Source: Apium graveolens
Taxonomy: Eukaryota; Streptophyta; Magnoliopsida; Apiales; Apiaceae
Assembly: GCF_009905375.1 (NCBI RefSeq)
Contig: NC_133653.1
Coordinates: 59,001,497-59,065,496 of the forward strand
DNA length: 64,000 nt
Reading direction: 5' to 3'
The stretch's first letter is position 1, and every line of letters begins with the position of its first letter. The notes beneath the pieces were generated by a model. It was not told the DNA's origin. It searched no databases and worked only from the letters and a program-made list of their open reading frames with translations. The position numbers and the translations under genes are program-made. Shown here in pieces: positions 20,960 through 33,295 of this stretch.

Positions 20960-21720
20960 GTCTCCCCTCCTTAAAAGGTATCCGTCCCGGAATCAGATAG
21001 AAAACAGTTGGGGATGCTTTTCTAGCATCGCGCTTTTTAACTCTCAAGTCAATTTTCCCACATTGTGGTTCTGCCATAAAACTCTGACTAGTTTGATAAC
21101 CCTGTTCCTAAGCACTTGCTCCTTTCAATCCATAACCCTTACTGGTTGCTCCATATAGGTCAAGTCTGGTTGCATGTCTATGCGCTCGTATTCCCCTATT
21201 TGTCCCATATTTGAATTAAACTTCCTTAACATTGATACGTGGAACACGTTATGAACTTACTACAGGTTCGGGGTAGGGCTAGTTCATTTGATAACTTCCC
21301 AATATGTCTTAATATATCCAAGGGTCCAACAAATCGCGGACTTAGCTTTCCTTTCTTTCTGAACCTCATCAATCCTTTCCAAGGGGATACCTTTAACAGC
21401 ACTAGGTCCCCTATTTCATACTCTTTGTCCTTTCGAGTCAAATCAACATACCTCTTCTGTCCATCCTAGGGTTGCTACTATCCGTCCTTTGATTAGATCC
21501 ACTATGTCTTTGGTCCTTTCGACCACTTCGGGTCCGAGCATCTTGCGCTTTCCAACTTCATTCCGATACAAGGGAGATCGGTATCTTTTTCTGTACAGGG
21601 CCTCGTAAGGTGACATTCCGACACTGTCATATCATCTATCATCGTAAGAAAACTCAATTCGTGCTAAGTGATCATTCCAAATTTCTTTCAAGTCTATCGC
21701 ACAGACTCTCATTATATCAT
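20960..21720 (-). pseudogene. Gypsy element A pol remnant (integrase C-terminus and chromodomain)
   Basis: The minus strand aligns by eye with the last third of element D pol. The best frame, 21441-21226, has [20 protein letters not shown] and KGKLSPRFVGPLDILRHIG. The DNA to the right (21460-21720) matches the [16 protein letters not shown] and [11 protein letters not shown] regions with indels, and the DNA to the left matches the chromodomain end. Frameshifts and stops are frequent. Similarity fades near 21720. Confidence 0.8.
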
Positions 21721-23233
21721 CTAGCTCTACAGCTTTCGCTTCTCAATACTCATTCTTTTCTTGTTCGTAAGCATTACTATCTTTCGTTCATAATACTATT
21801 TGGTTACACTTTTGATCATTAGAGTTCTATAACCTTTTAATAAACGCGTCATCCTTAGTATCACGAACGCATTAGAATCGAAATACCACCGCACTGATAC
21901 TACTTCATTTCTAGCTTCTTCCATTTTTGAAAGCTTGATCCATCGTATAGAAGTAAAAGAATTTATTGAGAGATCACTATGATCATGAACACTTGTTACA
22001 TCGCATAGTTAGTATAGAAGGTGGCCAGCCTTTAGTACTTGACAAGCAATTAAACAACATGCGGTATCCTACTAGGCTTCTATCACACAGATAGATAATC
22101 ATTCGACAATACCTCCCCTTCTGGAAGGGTTGTTTTTCTCAGTTTACACGAAATGAAAAGGAGAGAAAAGAACAATTTAAGAGAATTATATCAAAATATA
22201 TGATCACAAAATATGTGGCTTGGAATACTCTGAACTATAGAGGTTTATCACCGGAGAAAAAAGAAAAAAACACATATACATGTATATATATCAATTTCAA
22301 GTATTATCACAACACAATTCACATGCCTGAATATTTACTATTCAGTCCATCATTTTATGGACCCATGCTCGTGCTCGAGCTTATAAACAATCACCTTTGA
22401 AACTCCCTGGACATTGAAAATCGAATATGGGATTTCATTATAGACACCGTCGTTACTAGAATTCTACGCTTGCACCACAACCTTCCATGTATAGTAATAC
22501 GACTCTTTGTCGATAAGAAGGAATAAATATTTAATAGGTAGATAATCGACCTAGTTTTTCTATCAAAGATAACTTATACGTCAACACGACCCGATTAGTG
22601 GTTCTCAAACTCAACATCCATACAATACAACTCTCACGGTTGTTATCGTCTCATTATTTAAGGAATCGTTGATGCATTACTATAGTCCACCGCTGACCTA
22701 CTGTAGTCATTTCTTTTCCTTGGAATCTTAATAACTAATCATACGGAGTCCATACCTGTCGTATCAAATTCTTCTAAGGAGGTAACATATTCACCATTCA
22801 TGATTCATTAAGAACACTCCAGGTCCTGATGTACATATATGACATGAAGCAGATAAAATAACAGAAGAGTTTCAATCAAAGCAACGATGGCAGGTTAATA
22901 CCATTCTTAATCATATGCCTTCAATAGAAGACTTAACTCAAGGTTTTGTTTAGTCCTTTTTTGAAACATGGTCCTGGCATAATCTGAAGATAGGACCTTC
23001 TAAGATAGATAACCCGCTCATGGTAATTACATGAATTAAATCTTTACCAAACTACTATTACGGTTGAGTATCGCACAATCATCAGAAGGAATGTCAATCT
23101 TTTACACCATAATACAACCTTCACGACTTTAACCATCATCACTGTATTCCTATGGCACAAGGGCCTATAATTGCTCTCTTACACTTAGAGTGTCGGGCAC
23201 CTCATTGTCCTTTTCTGATAGTAATAGTTCCTT
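21721..23233. other. Unassigned internal sequence of element A
   Basis: About 1.5 kb where pol should continue, but I could not recognise RT, RNase H or integrase motifs on either strand. It is either very decayed pol or unrelated sequence. No long ORF is present. Confidence 0.5.
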
Positions 23234-23238
23234 ATAAT

Positions 23239-25078
23239 TGTAACACCCCCAGATCCGGGGTCGGGGATCCGGGTTGTCACGGTCTTTCTTTCCACAATAT
23301 CACTTCACTTAATTAATAATAAATAACCTCATGCTGTGACCCCATACTAACACACACCACAACCCGTTATAGTCTCAGAGATGAAATTGAAATAAGTACA
23401 AGTCTTTGAATCCACCATTTAAAAGTTATTACAACCCAAAATGATTACTTGATAAATTTACAGTTAATTGCCATTATCTGCCACAAGTTATAATTATACA
23501 TAATTTGATTCTCAAAAGTAGATGGTCTGAACTTACAATGGATCTACCTCTGCAGCTATAGCAGCTACAACATCATCGGGAAGACGCGGGACGCTTCCCA
23601 CGCGCTTGCGCTGGGTCTGCTGGAGTCTGGCCATCTCTCCTAACTGTTGTTGTGTGATGAAGAAATAAAGCAAGAGTGAGCCTTACAGCTCGCAAGATAA
23701 TACATAGTGATAACAATAATATAAGTATCTAAATGGATACTTAATAGAATCTCTATCATGTGTAAGATAATTACTTACTAGATATAAGTAAAAACAAGGA
23801 ATGAAGTTACCAATACTTCACCACACTTATATCATTTATAAAGCTACTTGAACTACCACCGTTCAAAGTATTATAAGTTTTAAGAAAAACATCCCATAGA
23901 TGAGACCACAAGTTAAGACTTGAATAGATTCAATCTTTGAAATATTATTGAATGAAAAAAGTTACGAGATACTTTATTTAGTCCCGATATATATATATAT
24001 ATCCACATATATATCTCTTAAACATTTCCTGGAACCTCTGTTATGTAAAGTATGAACAGAGTTTGAAACATCCAATAAATTTTGGAAAGGAAAAGAATTT
24101 TGGCATAAACCAGATATCTTGCTGATCAGGCAAAGATACCAATAAGTAACCTTTTCTACTAGTAGATGGATGAATCCCCCACCGGTCATCACCCTGGCCA
24201 CATAAGGACCTTGTGCTGGACTGCCACCCGGCCTCTTACGCGTTGATGGACTGCCACCCAGCCACTTACACTTTGATAGACCGTACCCCGGCCTGTCGCT
24301 TATGCCGACTCAATTAGATGGGCTTACTTCCCGAACATTGGGCAAGTAATCAATTCATTTACCAAAACTGCAACCTCGTTGCGAATATAAAATACACCAC
24401 AGAGCCGGATTCCCCAGGTTTTGAGCGAGTATTTAAATCCCCTTAAAAAAGGAAGATCTTAAATATAAAAATGAGTTTTGGGATCCGCTCTGACTTTAAA
24501 AATCATTTTGAAGACTCGAAAACACTTTATAGAGTGTTTGGAGTAAAGCTGATTTAATGAAGTAAATCAGTCCCCAGAATATTTAGAAAATGACTGAATA
24601 TTATTATTTAAATAATATTCCCATAAAGAATAATCTTTATAAAAATAATTGAAGTAGAAGTATTAAAACTTATACTTGAAACGAGTATTAAATAACCAAA
24701 GATATACTTATATGAAAGTATTATCTTTATTTGAATAATCAAAAATAAGTTTGATTATTAACACCTTATTCTTTAATAAAATAAAGAATATATCTCAGCA
24801 AATAATCGGAGTCATAGATCCTCAAATGAATATTCAAATAATATTCATTAAATAATATAAAAGAGTCATAAGCCCTCGAATGAATATTCAAAATAATATT
24901 CAATAAATAATATAAAAGAGTCATAAGCCCTCGAATGAATATTCAAAATAATATTCATTTAATAAAATAAAAGGAGTCATACGCCTTCGAATAATATTCG
25001 AAATAATATTCAATAATAAAATAAAGTTAAAGTTATCGAATAAACCTTATTCGATTAATAGTTTGGAAAACTATAACC

Positions 25079-25112
<34 letters not shown>

Positions 25113-27210
25113 CCATATCCATATATACAAAATCTACTCGGGATCCTCGACTCCCGGTTTTAGAAAATATTTTCACCTTTGGGTCCCTATACTAAGGGTA
25201 TATGCAAGTTACCGCTATTCTCTAGCATAGGTATTATCAACTGAACCAACAGATATATATTACAAGAATATGAAACAGGCATGCATATATACCATATCAC
25301 ATGCTATAATATATCGCAAGAATTTGCTAAATAACCAATATGCATTTATCGCAAGATCATGCATATACAAATGTATACATCACAACAACAGTATAACGGA
25401 TAGAATACTTGCCTGAGCGACTTGGGGTGATAAAAGGCTCGGGACGAGTCTGGTAACCTATAAACAACAAGTAAGTTGGAATTAAACCAAAATCACTTGT
25501 AAATCTATACTTTAACTAACTTAGACTCTAACGCTTGTTTTGCGCTCACTGATTCGCTTAAGTCACTCGGGTACCCTCGGCTCCTCTATTTTTAATAATT
25601 TAACCTTTACGAGTTTTAAAGCGATTCCTTCGCGAGTGTCTTACCAACTGCCTAACACACTTACCATAAATGTTTCATACATTAATTAACCCTTTTTGGT
25701 CTTTAACCTATGTTTCAAAGTAAGGCGAGGGAAAAAGTTTCGTTCGCGAAACGCCGTTACTTGAAACGGTCGTTTCTCCTAAACCGTGCATCGAAATCGA
25801 ACGAACTACATATCAAAACGAAGCTCGTAACATGAGCTATATAAACATGGCAGTGTTCATAATCTAGCAGGGGGTTCTCGGGTCCTAATGCTATGCACAA
25901 AAACAGTCCAAAGAAAATCGGACGTTACGACGGCTATGTTTACGCGATTTCCAATATTTTAAACCATTCAAAACCATTCCAAATCAACCTCAAATCCAAC
26001 ATACAACCAACATCCATCCTTATCACATCATAACAACCCCAACCAATTCAATTTAATCATTCATACTTATGCCTAAACTTAACTTTAATCATACTTAAGT
26101 TCTTTTAAATCAAAACCACAACATTTACCATTCCATTTCACTACCATTTCAAATCCCAAACTCTAATCACAACAACAAGCTACAATATCATCCTACTAAT
26201 CAAAATCATCTTATAATATATAGGAACCTAGGGTTTGGAGATGGTATACCTTCCTTGAAGTGGTGGGAGGAGCTAGGAAGCCTTAAGAAGCTTTGAGAAG
26301 TCTTAAGAATGCTTGGATCTTCAAGAAAAACAAGAAAAATTTCAAGTTAAAAACTTGAAAACACTATTCATTGTCTTCTTCTTTGATTAAATGAAGAAGA
26401 TTGAGAAGGAATTGATGGCTTAAACTCATGATATAGCCCTAACTAAGCATGAAGATGATTAGGGAATTTACTCACCAATTTAGGAAGCTTGGATCTTGAA
26501 TTTTTGAAATTTCTTGCCTTTTGAATAGTAAAAAGCCGAGAGCTTCTTCAAGAACAAAGCCTTGGTTCTTTTTGATTTTGATGAAAATGATTTTTGCTTG
26601 GCTTGGTTGATTTGTTTTTGTGTTTGATTTAGTCAATTACCTTCTTGCCCTTGAATTTGTGTGGTTCTCATTCAACCACACCTCCTTCCTTCCCATGTCA
26701 TGCCTATGTCATGTGGTGATGTCATCTTTCCCTCCTTGTCCCCTTCTCATTGGTTGGGTGACATCATCCCCCCCCAATCCCTTTGATTACTTCCTAATTG
26801 TTTGCCTAATGACAGCTGATCTGTTACACGGTTCGCTTAACTTTCGTTCTCGTTTATCGTTTAAAGGATCATACCCGGGATCTTATTACTGAGGTTCTCT
26901 TAACCTTTCTCAATACATTATATTCCTTTTTTATGATCCTCTATCATAATCCTTTAATTTAAATCCTTTTTATCCTGTTACCTTATACTCAATTCTCTCC
27001 GTATCTAGTTGATTTCCGGGAAAAATAAAAGTGTTCGGAATTGGATTCTGACGATCTTTACATACACTTATATACTACATAGAGTACTAATAATATCCCA
27101 GAATATCCATAACAGAACCCCTACATAGTGTGGCGTGAAAAGTTTTCTCATTCAGCTAAAACACTATTCATAAGGGTTACAAAAAGTTGAAAATTTTGGG
27201 GGTTATTACA
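23239..27210 (-). repeat. 3' LTR of element D (3972 bp)
   Basis: It is delimited by the ATAAT duplication on the left and the purine tract (minus strand) on the right. It contains GAGTCATAAGCC tandem units (24805-25020) and TA microsatellites near 23989 and 25080. Open frames such as that at 26620-26892 recur at the same place in the other LTR and are not credible genes. Confidence 0.93.
24805..25020. repeat. Short tandem repeat in the element D 3' LTR
   Basis: Four imperfect units of about 50-60 bp around GAGTCATAAGCCCTCGAATG followed by AATATTCAAAATAATATTCA. The same array occurs in the 5' LTR (34858-35075) and, diverged, in the solo LTR (about 39970-40195). Confidence 0.8.
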
Positions 27211-27221
27211 GTCTCCCCTCC
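27211..27221 (-). other. Polypurine tract of element D
   Basis: GGAGGGGAGAC on the minus strand, directly before the 3' LTR in the element's sense. Confidence 0.85.
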
Positions 27222-27243
27222 TTAAAAGGATTCCGTCTCGGTA

Positions 27244-29940
27244 TCAAACAGAAAACAAATGGGGGTACTTTTCTAGCATTGCGCTCTCTAGTTCCCAAGT
27301 TGATTCTTCTATATTATGATTCTGCCATAGTACTCTGACTAGCTTGATCACTTTGTTCCGAAGCACCTGCTCCTTCTTATCTATAATCCTTACTGGCTTC
27401 TCCACGTAAGTTAGATCTGGCTGCATATCCACCTGCTCGTACTCCACTATGTGTCTGGCATCCCGATGATACTTCCTTAGCATTGACACATGGAACACAT
27501 TATGAACTTGTTGCAAGTTAGGGGGTAAGGCTAGCTCGTAAGCTAACTTTCCAATCCGTCTTAATATCTCAAAAGGTCCAATGTATCTTGGGCTTAGTTT
27601 TCCTTTCTTTCCGAACCTCATTAATCCCTTCCAAGGGGACACCTTTAGCAGTACTAAGTCCCCGACTTCATATTCCTTATCCTTTCGGGCTAGGTCTGCA
27701 TATTTCTTCTGTCTGTCTTGGGCTGCTACAAGCCGCCCTCTGATAAGATCCACTATATCTTTGGTCCTTTGGACCACTTCGGGTCCGAGCATCTTCCGCT
27801 CTCCTACTTCATCCCAGTATAAGGGAGATCGACACCTTCTTCCGTACAGGGCCTCATAAGGCGGCATTCCGATGCTAGTATGAAAGCTATTGTTATAAGA
27901 AAACTCGATCAACGGTAAGTGATCATCCCAACTTCCTTTAAGGTCTATTGCACAGACTCTCAACATATCCTCTAGTGTCTGGATGGTCCTTTCACTCTGT
28001 CCATCCGTCTGGGGATGGTACGCGGTACTCATATTTAACTTGGTCCCCGCACATTCCTGAAAGCTCCTCCAAAATCTGGAGTTGAACCTGGGGTCTCGGT
28101 CTGAGACAATGGACGCTGGGACTCCATGTCGTGTCACTATTTCCTTAAGGTAAATGTCCACCAGTCTATCGACTGTGTATCTTTCATTGATAGGAATGAA
28201 ATGAGCTGACTTTGTCAGTCGGTCTATAATTACCCAAATGGCGTCGTGATTGGCTTTCGTCCTTGGCAAGCCTACAACAAAATCCATCGCTATCTGTTCC
28301 CATTTCCATTCGGGAATCTCCAGGGGTCGCAAAAGTCCACTGGGTCTCTGGTGCTCTGCCTTTACTCTTTGGCAAGTCAAACACTTGTTTACCCATTCTG
28401 CTACGTCCCTCTTCATGTTGGGCCACCAGTAATATTCCTTCAAATCCCTATACATCTTTGTACTTCCCGGGTGAATGGAATACCTTGAACTATGGCTTTC
28501 ATCCAAAATCTCATCTTTAAGTTCTTGAGCATTTGGAACCCAAATTCGGTAGGAGTACCTCATTATCCCTTTATCATCTTTCTCAGTATGGATCTCCTCT
28601 CCAGTCATTGACTCTCTGCCTTCATTCATTATTTTCTCCTGGCACAATCTGATCTTTTCCAATAACTCTGGCTGCATTGAGATCTCAAGAAGCTTTTCAG
28701 TTCCGGTTCCGGTTACCTTTACTTCTATTTCCATTCTCTCAAAATCCCTTATCAACTCTTCCGAAGTCGTTATCATTCTGAGTATTTCCTTTCTACTAAG
28801 GGCATCAGCCACCACATTGGCTTTCCCTGGATGATAGAGAATCTCACAATCATAGTCCTTGATTAGTTCTAACCATCTCCTCTGGCGCATGTTGAGCTCT
28901 TTCTGCGTAAATATGTACTTGAGGCTCTTATGATCTGTGAAAATCTCGCACTTCTCTCCATACAAGTAGTGCCTCCAAATTTTTAAAGCAAATACTATTG
29001 CCGCGAGCTCAAGGTCATGAGTAGGATATCTAACCTCGTATTCCTTCAGTTGTCTCGACGCATACGCAATAACTTTACCGTGCTGCATAAGCACACATCC
29101 TAATCCTTTGTGCGACGCGTCACTATATATCATAAAATCTCCTTTTCCGTCCGGCAATGCCAATACCGGAGCCGTTATCAACCTTTTCTTTAATTCCTGA
29201 AAACTGTTCTCGCATTTCTCCGTCCATTCAAACTTCTCTGTCTTACGAGTAAGTCGTGTCAAAGGGGCTGCGATCTTCGCAAAGTCCTGAACAAATCTAC
29301 GATAGTAGCCGGCCAATCCTATGAAACTCCTTACCTCTGTGGGTGTGGTTGGCCTTTCCCAATTTGAGACCGCCTCTATCTTGGAGGGGTCGACCAATAC
29401 TCCTTCTTTATTGATCACATGTCCTAAAAATTGTACTTCATTCCACCAGAATTCACACTTCGAGAATTTGGCATATAACTGCTCCTCTCTGAGTATTCCT
29501 AGAGCTATCCTCAAATGCTCTGCATGTTCTGCCTCAGTCCTTGAGTAGATCAAAATATCATCGATAAAAACTATCACACACTTGTCCAAGTACTTCTTAA
29601 ATACTCTATTCATTAAATCCATGAAAGTCGCTGGGGCGTTGGTTAATCCAAAGGACATTACCAAGAACTCATAATGCCCATACCTGGTACGGAACGCTGT
29701 CTTGGAAATATCTTCGGGTTTAATCTTTAGTTGGTGATATCCAGTTCTCAGATCGATCTTGGAAAAATAAACCGCATCCTTTAGCTGGTCAAACAGATCG
29801 TCTATTCTAGGTAATGGGTACCTGTTCTTTATGGTTAGCTTGTTCAACTCTCGATAGTCTATGCACAGCCTCATGCTCCCATCTTTCTTCTTAACAAATA
29901 AAACTGGTGCTCCCCACGGAGACACACTGGGTCTTATCAT
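27244..29940 (-). CDS. pol: Element D pol: RT, RNase H, integrase, chromodomain-like tail (898 codons)
   Basis: A single open frame. RT begins [20 protein letters not shown] and has the active site [10 protein letters not shown] (about residues 124-133). RNase H follows ([41 protein letters not shown]). Integrase has the zinc site (H...H, then [10 protein letters not shown]), and D, D, E in [19 protein letters not shown] and [10 protein letters not shown]. The C-terminal part has [16 protein letters not shown] and, near the end, a chromodomain-like segment ([22 protein letters not shown]). All catalytic residues I can check are present. The start at 29940 is only the first ATG in this frame. 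In related elements pol continues the gag-protease frame without a break, and here it lies -1 relative to the upstream frame. Confidence 0.95.
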   Translation of the reverse strand: MIRPSVSPWGAPVLFVKKKDGSMRLCIDYRELNKLTIKNRYPLPRIDDLFDQLKDAVYFSKIDLRTGYHQLKIKPEDISKTAFRTRYGHYEFLVMSFGLTNAPATFMDLMNRVFKKYLDKCVIVFIDDILIYSRTEAEHAEHLRIALGILREEQLYAKFSKCEFWWNEVQFLGHVINKEGVLVDPSKIEAVSNWERPTTPTEVRSFIGLAGYYRRFVQDFAKIAAPLTRLTRKTEKFEWTEKCENSFQELKKRLITAPVLALPDGKGDFMIYSDASHKGLGCVLMQHGKVIAYASRQLKEYEVRYPTHDLELAAIVFALKIWRHYLYGEKCEIFTDHKSLKYIFTQKELNMRQRRWLELIKDYDCEILYHPGKANVVADALSRKEILRMITTSEELIRDFERMEIEVKVTGTGTEKLLEISMQPELLEKIRLCQEKIMNEGRESMTGEEIHTEKDDKGIMRYSYRIWVPNAQELKDEILDESHSSRYSIHPGSTKMYRDLKEYYWWPNMKRDVAEWVNKCLTCQRVKAEHQRPSGLLRPLEIPEWKWEQIAMDFVVGLPRTKANHDAIWVIIDRLTKSAHFIPINERYTVDRLVDIYLKEIVTRHGVPASIVSDRDPRFNSRFWRSFQECAGTKLNMSTAYHPQTDGQSERTIQTLEDMLRVCAIDLKGSWDDHLPLIEFSYNNSFHTSIGMPPYEALYGRRCRSPLYWDEVGERKMLGPEVVQRTKDIVDLIRGRLVAAQDRQKKYADLARKDKEYEVGDLVLLKVSPWKGLMRFGKKGKLSPRYIGPFEILRRIGKLAYELALPPNLQQVHNVFHVSMLRKYHRDARHIVEYEQVDMQPDLTYVEKPVRIIDKKEQVLRNKVIKLVRVLWQNHNIEESTWELESAMLEKYPHLFSV

Positions 29941-31955
29941 ACCCTTATTAAAAAGAGTTCCTGCAATTGGATAGCTAATTCCTTCATTTCTAACGGGGCT
30001 AACCGGTAAGGTGCTTTTGAAACTAGCGCCATCCCTGGGGCCAACTCAATAGCAAATTCAATCACTCTATCGGGTGGTAATCCCGGAAGGTCTTGTGGGA
30101 ATACATCTTCAAATTCGTTGACTACTGGAATATCTTGCAAGTTGGGCACCTCCTTCTGCGTGTCCACCACATAGGCTAGGTAAGCCTCACTTCCTTTTCG
30201 TAACATCCTTTTGGCCTGAGCCATAGTCAAAAATTTATGCGTCTGCCTCTTTCCTCTAAATATAACTTCTTTCTTCCCGGGGATATTTAACTTAACTTTC
30301 TTCCCTTTACAGTCTATCTGAGCATCGTTGCTAGATAGCCAGTCCATTCCCAAAATCACATCAAACTCCCCTAATTTAAAAGGAATCAGATCAACACTGA
30401 AAGATTGCTCCCCTATGCCTATCTCACAAGCGGGGTGAATCTGGTTAACAGGAATAATTTCATGATTGGCTATTTCTACTTGTAAGGGTTCTATCAAGGG
30501 TTCAGCCTTAAGTCTTAACTTACGCGCAAGGTCCTTTGATATAAAAGATTTAGTTGCTCCCGAATCAAATAAAACATTTGCACTGACTGAATTTAGAGAA
30601 AGGGTACCTGCTATCACATCTGAATCTTTCATAGCATCCTGGACTGTAATGTTGAAAGTCCTCGCAGTAGGTGGCTTATTGGAAGCAGCCCTGCTTGCTC
30701 CCGAAGCTGCTGGTTTGTTCATTGGGCATTCCCTCTTCCAATGACCTGGGCGTCCGCACTGATGACAAGTGGCAGTTGGAATGACGGCAGGGGTTGATGA
30801 TGGGCACTTATTTGAGTAATGGCCTTCCCGACCGCACTTAAAACAGGTTATTGGCTTTCCTTTACACTCCCCAGTGTGATTCCTTCCACATATGTTATAG
30901 GCTGGCAATGGGGGTCGAGACTGGTTGGAATAGGACATTCTTGACTTCTGGCCACTCTGGCTCACATTCACGCTCATGGGCCGCTTAAACCCAGTGTTCC
31001 TTCCCGGTAGGGACACTGCTCCTCGATTAAATCTAGTTGGGAAGCTCCTTCCTACGGAACCTCCACCCATGCTCATACTTTTCCTCTTTATTCCTTTCTT
31101 CTCTCTTTCCTTCTGCATCTGTTCACTTCCAACTTCTACAATCGTTGCCTTTTGTACCAGAGTGGCATAGTCCGTAAGCTCAAGGATTGCCACCCTATTC
31201 TGAATCCACGGTTTCAGTCCCTGCTGAAACCTCCTAGCTTTCTTTTCCTCGGTGCTCACAAACTCCGGCACAAACCTTGATAACTCAGTAAATTTCGCTT
31301 CGTACTCTGCTACAGACAAGTTATTCTGCTTTAGCTCCAAGAACTTGAGCTCCATCTGGTTTTTCATAAACCTCGGGAAATACTTTCCCAGAAACAACTG
31401 ACTAAATCTCTCCCAGGTTATAATAGCATCTGTCTCCATGTTTTTCTTGGCCTCCCACCAGTAGTTAGCTTCTCCTTTCAGAAGGTAGGTAGCAAATACA
31501 GTCTTCTGTGCCTCCTCGGTACTCAAAATCTCAAAAGATTTCTCCATTTCCTTTAACCATGCCCTTGCCTCAACTGGGTCGGCTGATCCGTGGAACTCAG
31601 GGGGCTTAAGGGACTTAAAAGCCCTGAAAGAGTTTGCCACAGCATTGTTACTTCCTTGAGGGGGTGGGTTGGGTTGACGTTCCAAAATCTGCCTTAGGAG
31701 TTGCATGAACTGGCCCATGGGATCCATGCCTGGGTTTGGTACTGGTTGCTCAACCTCGGTTTCTCCTTCTTCAGCCTCTATCTCAAATCCCTCAACATCA
31801 TATGTTTCCTCTTCCTTTTCATACAGGGAGTCATCCTGTTCCACATAATCCTCATCTTCCTCTTCACTGTGCTCCTGGTTCCTATCATCCTGGTTATGGC
31901 TTCCCTGGTCCTCAGATCCAGGGTTCGCCCTAGTTCCAATCTTTCTTGGCGGCAT
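29937..31955 (-). CDS. gag: Element D gag and protease (672 codons)
   Basis: It starts [13 protein letters not shown] at 31955. The acidic N-terminus is followed by the retrotransposon gag core ([69 protein letters not shown]). A basic stretch leads to two full CCHC knuckles, [14 protein letters not shown] and [14 protein letters not shown], after a third site ([11 protein letters not shown]) that has lost its first Cys. The aspartic protease follows, with [13 protein letters not shown] at about residue 465 and ILGMDWL downstream. The frame ends 4 nt inside the pol ATG (ATGA overlap), just after LQELF. In relatives this point reads on into pol, so the stop is either a frameshift mutation or a site of programmed -1 shift. 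Confidence 0.93.
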   Translation of the reverse strand: MPPRKIGTRANPGSEDQGSHNQDDRNQEHSEEEDEDYVEQDDSLYEKEEETYDVEGFEIEAEEGETEVEQPVPNPGMDPMGQFMQLLRQILERQPNPPPQGSNNAVANSFRAFKSLKPPEFHGSADPVEARAWLKEMEKSFEILSTEEAQKTVFATYLLKGEANYWWEAKKNMETDAIITWERFSQLFLGKYFPRFMKNQMELKFLELKQNNLSVAEYEAKFTELSRFVPEFVSTEEKKARRFQQGLKPWIQNRVAILELTDYATLVQKATIVEVGSEQMQKEREKKGIKRKSMSMGGGSVGRSFPTRFNRGAVSLPGRNTGFKRPMSVNVSQSGQKSRMSYSNQSRPPLPAYNICGRNHTGECKGKPITCFKCGREGHYSNKCPSSTPAVIPTATCHQCGRPGHWKRECPMNKPAASGASRAASNKPPTARTFNITVQDAMKDSDVIAGTLSLNSVSANVLFDSGATKSFISKDLARKLRLKAEPLIEPLQVEIANHEIIPVNQIHPACEIGIGEQSFSVDLIPFKLGEFDVILGMDWLSSNDAQIDCKGKKVKLNIPGKKEVIFRGKRQTHKFLTMAQAKRMLRKGSEAYLAYVVDTQKEVPNLQDIPVVNEFEDVFPQDLPGLPPDRVIEFAIELAPGMALVSKAPYRLAPLEMKELAIQLQELFLIRV

Positions 31956-32369
31956 GATTCTGATAATAATAAAAAAAATTATTGGGAAAAATTCAACGTT
32001 AGGTCACAATCATATACAACATTGTGCCTTGCACAGCTCTTATAATGGGGAGAACGTATATCGCAATTTTATTATTTTAAGAAAGTTCTAATACGAAGTG
32101 CAGTAATAATAATGATAAAAACAGTGATCCCTTCACTATGGAACTGAACCGAAAGGAAACAAATATATACATAATGCGAGAAATACATAGTTTGATCTGG
32201 TCAAAAGTACAACAGTGCTACAGTCATCTGTCCCAAAAGTGATACACAAGAGTCTATCTGTCTAGTCAGAAAAAGGGATGCTATATACAAGTCAACTATC
32301 CCGGAAAATTGGCTCTTACTAAGGCCTCGGCTAACTAGACAACTAGACTATTCCATCATCAATCCTGAA
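31956..32369 (-). other. Spacer between leader ORF and gag in element D
   Basis: About 410 bp with no ORF of note. It separates the leader ORF stop from the gag ATG. Confidence 0.55.
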
Positions 32370-33083
32370 TCACACACCGGAGCGGGTCAGCTCCCAAACC
32401 CTTTCCATCGCATGACGAAAGATATAGTCGGCCTGCCGCCTGGAGATCCTACCATGCCTGTCCCCCTGGAGCGATCTGAGCCTCGCTCGGGATGTGAGCT
32501 CTATCCCCGTAAGCTCCCTCCTCAATGATCGGGGTATAGAAGCCCTAGTCTCATAAGCTCGGGTATGCCTACCCGCCCTCTCTGCATCCAACTCCCTCCT
32601 GGCCTCATCTAGTCGGCCCTCGACAACAGCCACTCGGGTCATCAGAACATCCTGAACATATCCATGTACTAAAGAAGACTGCCTGTGGGCAGGGTCAAGA
32701 GGTGGTGAATCCGGAGCCGCTGAGGGTGCCTCCTCGGTCTGCCTAGGCTCGGAAGTATGGGTCTCTGAGCTGTCATCATCAGGAATCCAAGATAGTGGTG
32801 GAGGGGTAGGGGCTCTGACCACCGGAAGTGTGGGTAATGGGATACCAGCATACACTACCATAGGTCCCACACGCTCCTCAGCTACTGGGACCTCATCCGG
32901 GTCCTCCTCATCTGGAATAGCAATAACCTCTGTCTCTGACTCCTCTGAGGGGTCCTCCTCATCTGGAATAGCAATGACCTCCGTCTCAGGCTCCTCTGAG
33001 GGGTTCTCCTCATCCTCCTCCATCTCAGGCTCCTCCTGATCCTCAACATCTAGCAATGCCTCATCATGCTCATGCTCGAACAT
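32370..33083 (-). CDS. Element D leader ORF: acidic, Pro-rich protein of unknown function (237 codons)
   Basis: It lies between the primer binding site and gag, on the same strand as gag and pol. The N-terminal third is very acidic with a tandem duplication of a 17-residue unit (core EVIAIPDEEDPSEE). The middle is Pro/Ser-rich (VRAPTPPPLSWIPDDD). The last 90 residues are charged and helix-prone (VVEGRLDEARRELDAERAGR, ISRRQADYIFRHAMERVW), perhaps a coiled coil. The frame is closed upstream by TAG ten codons before this ATG. A diverged homologue sits at the same place in element A (44232-44761). I do not recognise a family. A leader ORF is known in Ogre elements, but this one differs and is in a Tekay-like element. 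Confidence 0.7.
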   Translation of the reverse strand: MFEHEHDEALLDVEDQEEPEMEEDEENPSEEPETEVIAIPDEEDPSEESETEVIAIPDEEDPDEVPVAEERVGPMVVYAGIPLPTLPVVRAPTPPPLSWIPDDDSSETHTSEPRQTEEAPSAAPDSPPLDPAHRQSSLVHGYVQDVLMTRVAVVEGRLDEARRELDAERAGRHTRAYETRASIPRSLRRELTGIELTSRARLRSLQGDRHGRISRRQADYIFRHAMERVWELTRSGV

Positions 33084-33123
33084 CTCAGGGTCCTCTATCT
33101 CAGGCGCCTACACATTAAACGAG

Positions 33124-33258
33124 CTAAGTTACTATCATGATACTTATAAGGGTTCCCGTAAGGGTTTTAACTGTCAGCACTACTTTAAGTAGTCCGACCA
33201 TGAACTTGGCAAGAGTTCTTATTATCTTTGTGAGTTTGTTATTATATCGACGCATCAT
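33124..33258 (-). CDS. Possible upstream ORF of 44 codons in the element D leader
   Basis: It begins with a double ATG at 33258 (MMRRYNNKLTKIIRTLAKF) and ends TAG at 33124-33126, between PBS and leader ORF. It is basic and then hydrophobic (FMVGLLKVVLTV). The aligned sequence in element A has a stop after four codons, so coding is doubtful. It might act as a translation-damping upstream ORF. Confidence 0.3.
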   Translation of the reverse strand: MMRRYNNKLTKIIRTLAKFMVGLLKVVLTVKTLTGTLISIMIVT

Positions 33259-33279
33259 CTCTGAGGTTTATAACGCTTA

Positions 33280-33291
33280 GCTCTGATACCA
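33280..33291 (-). other. Primer binding site of element D
   Basis: TGGTATCAGAGC on the minus strand, four bases from the LTR end. It is complementary to the 3' end of initiator tRNA-Met. Confidence 0.93.
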
Positions 33292-33295
33292 TTTC

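Noticed and set aside
23974..24201. 75-codon minus-strand ORF, repeated at 33970-34254
   Set aside because: Again the same LTR position in two copies; length differs through a TA-run indel, and no domain is seen.
26620..26892. 90-codon ORF repeated at 36671-36943
   Set aside because: It is present only because the two LTRs of element D are nearly identical; there is no start context, domain or neighbour to support it.
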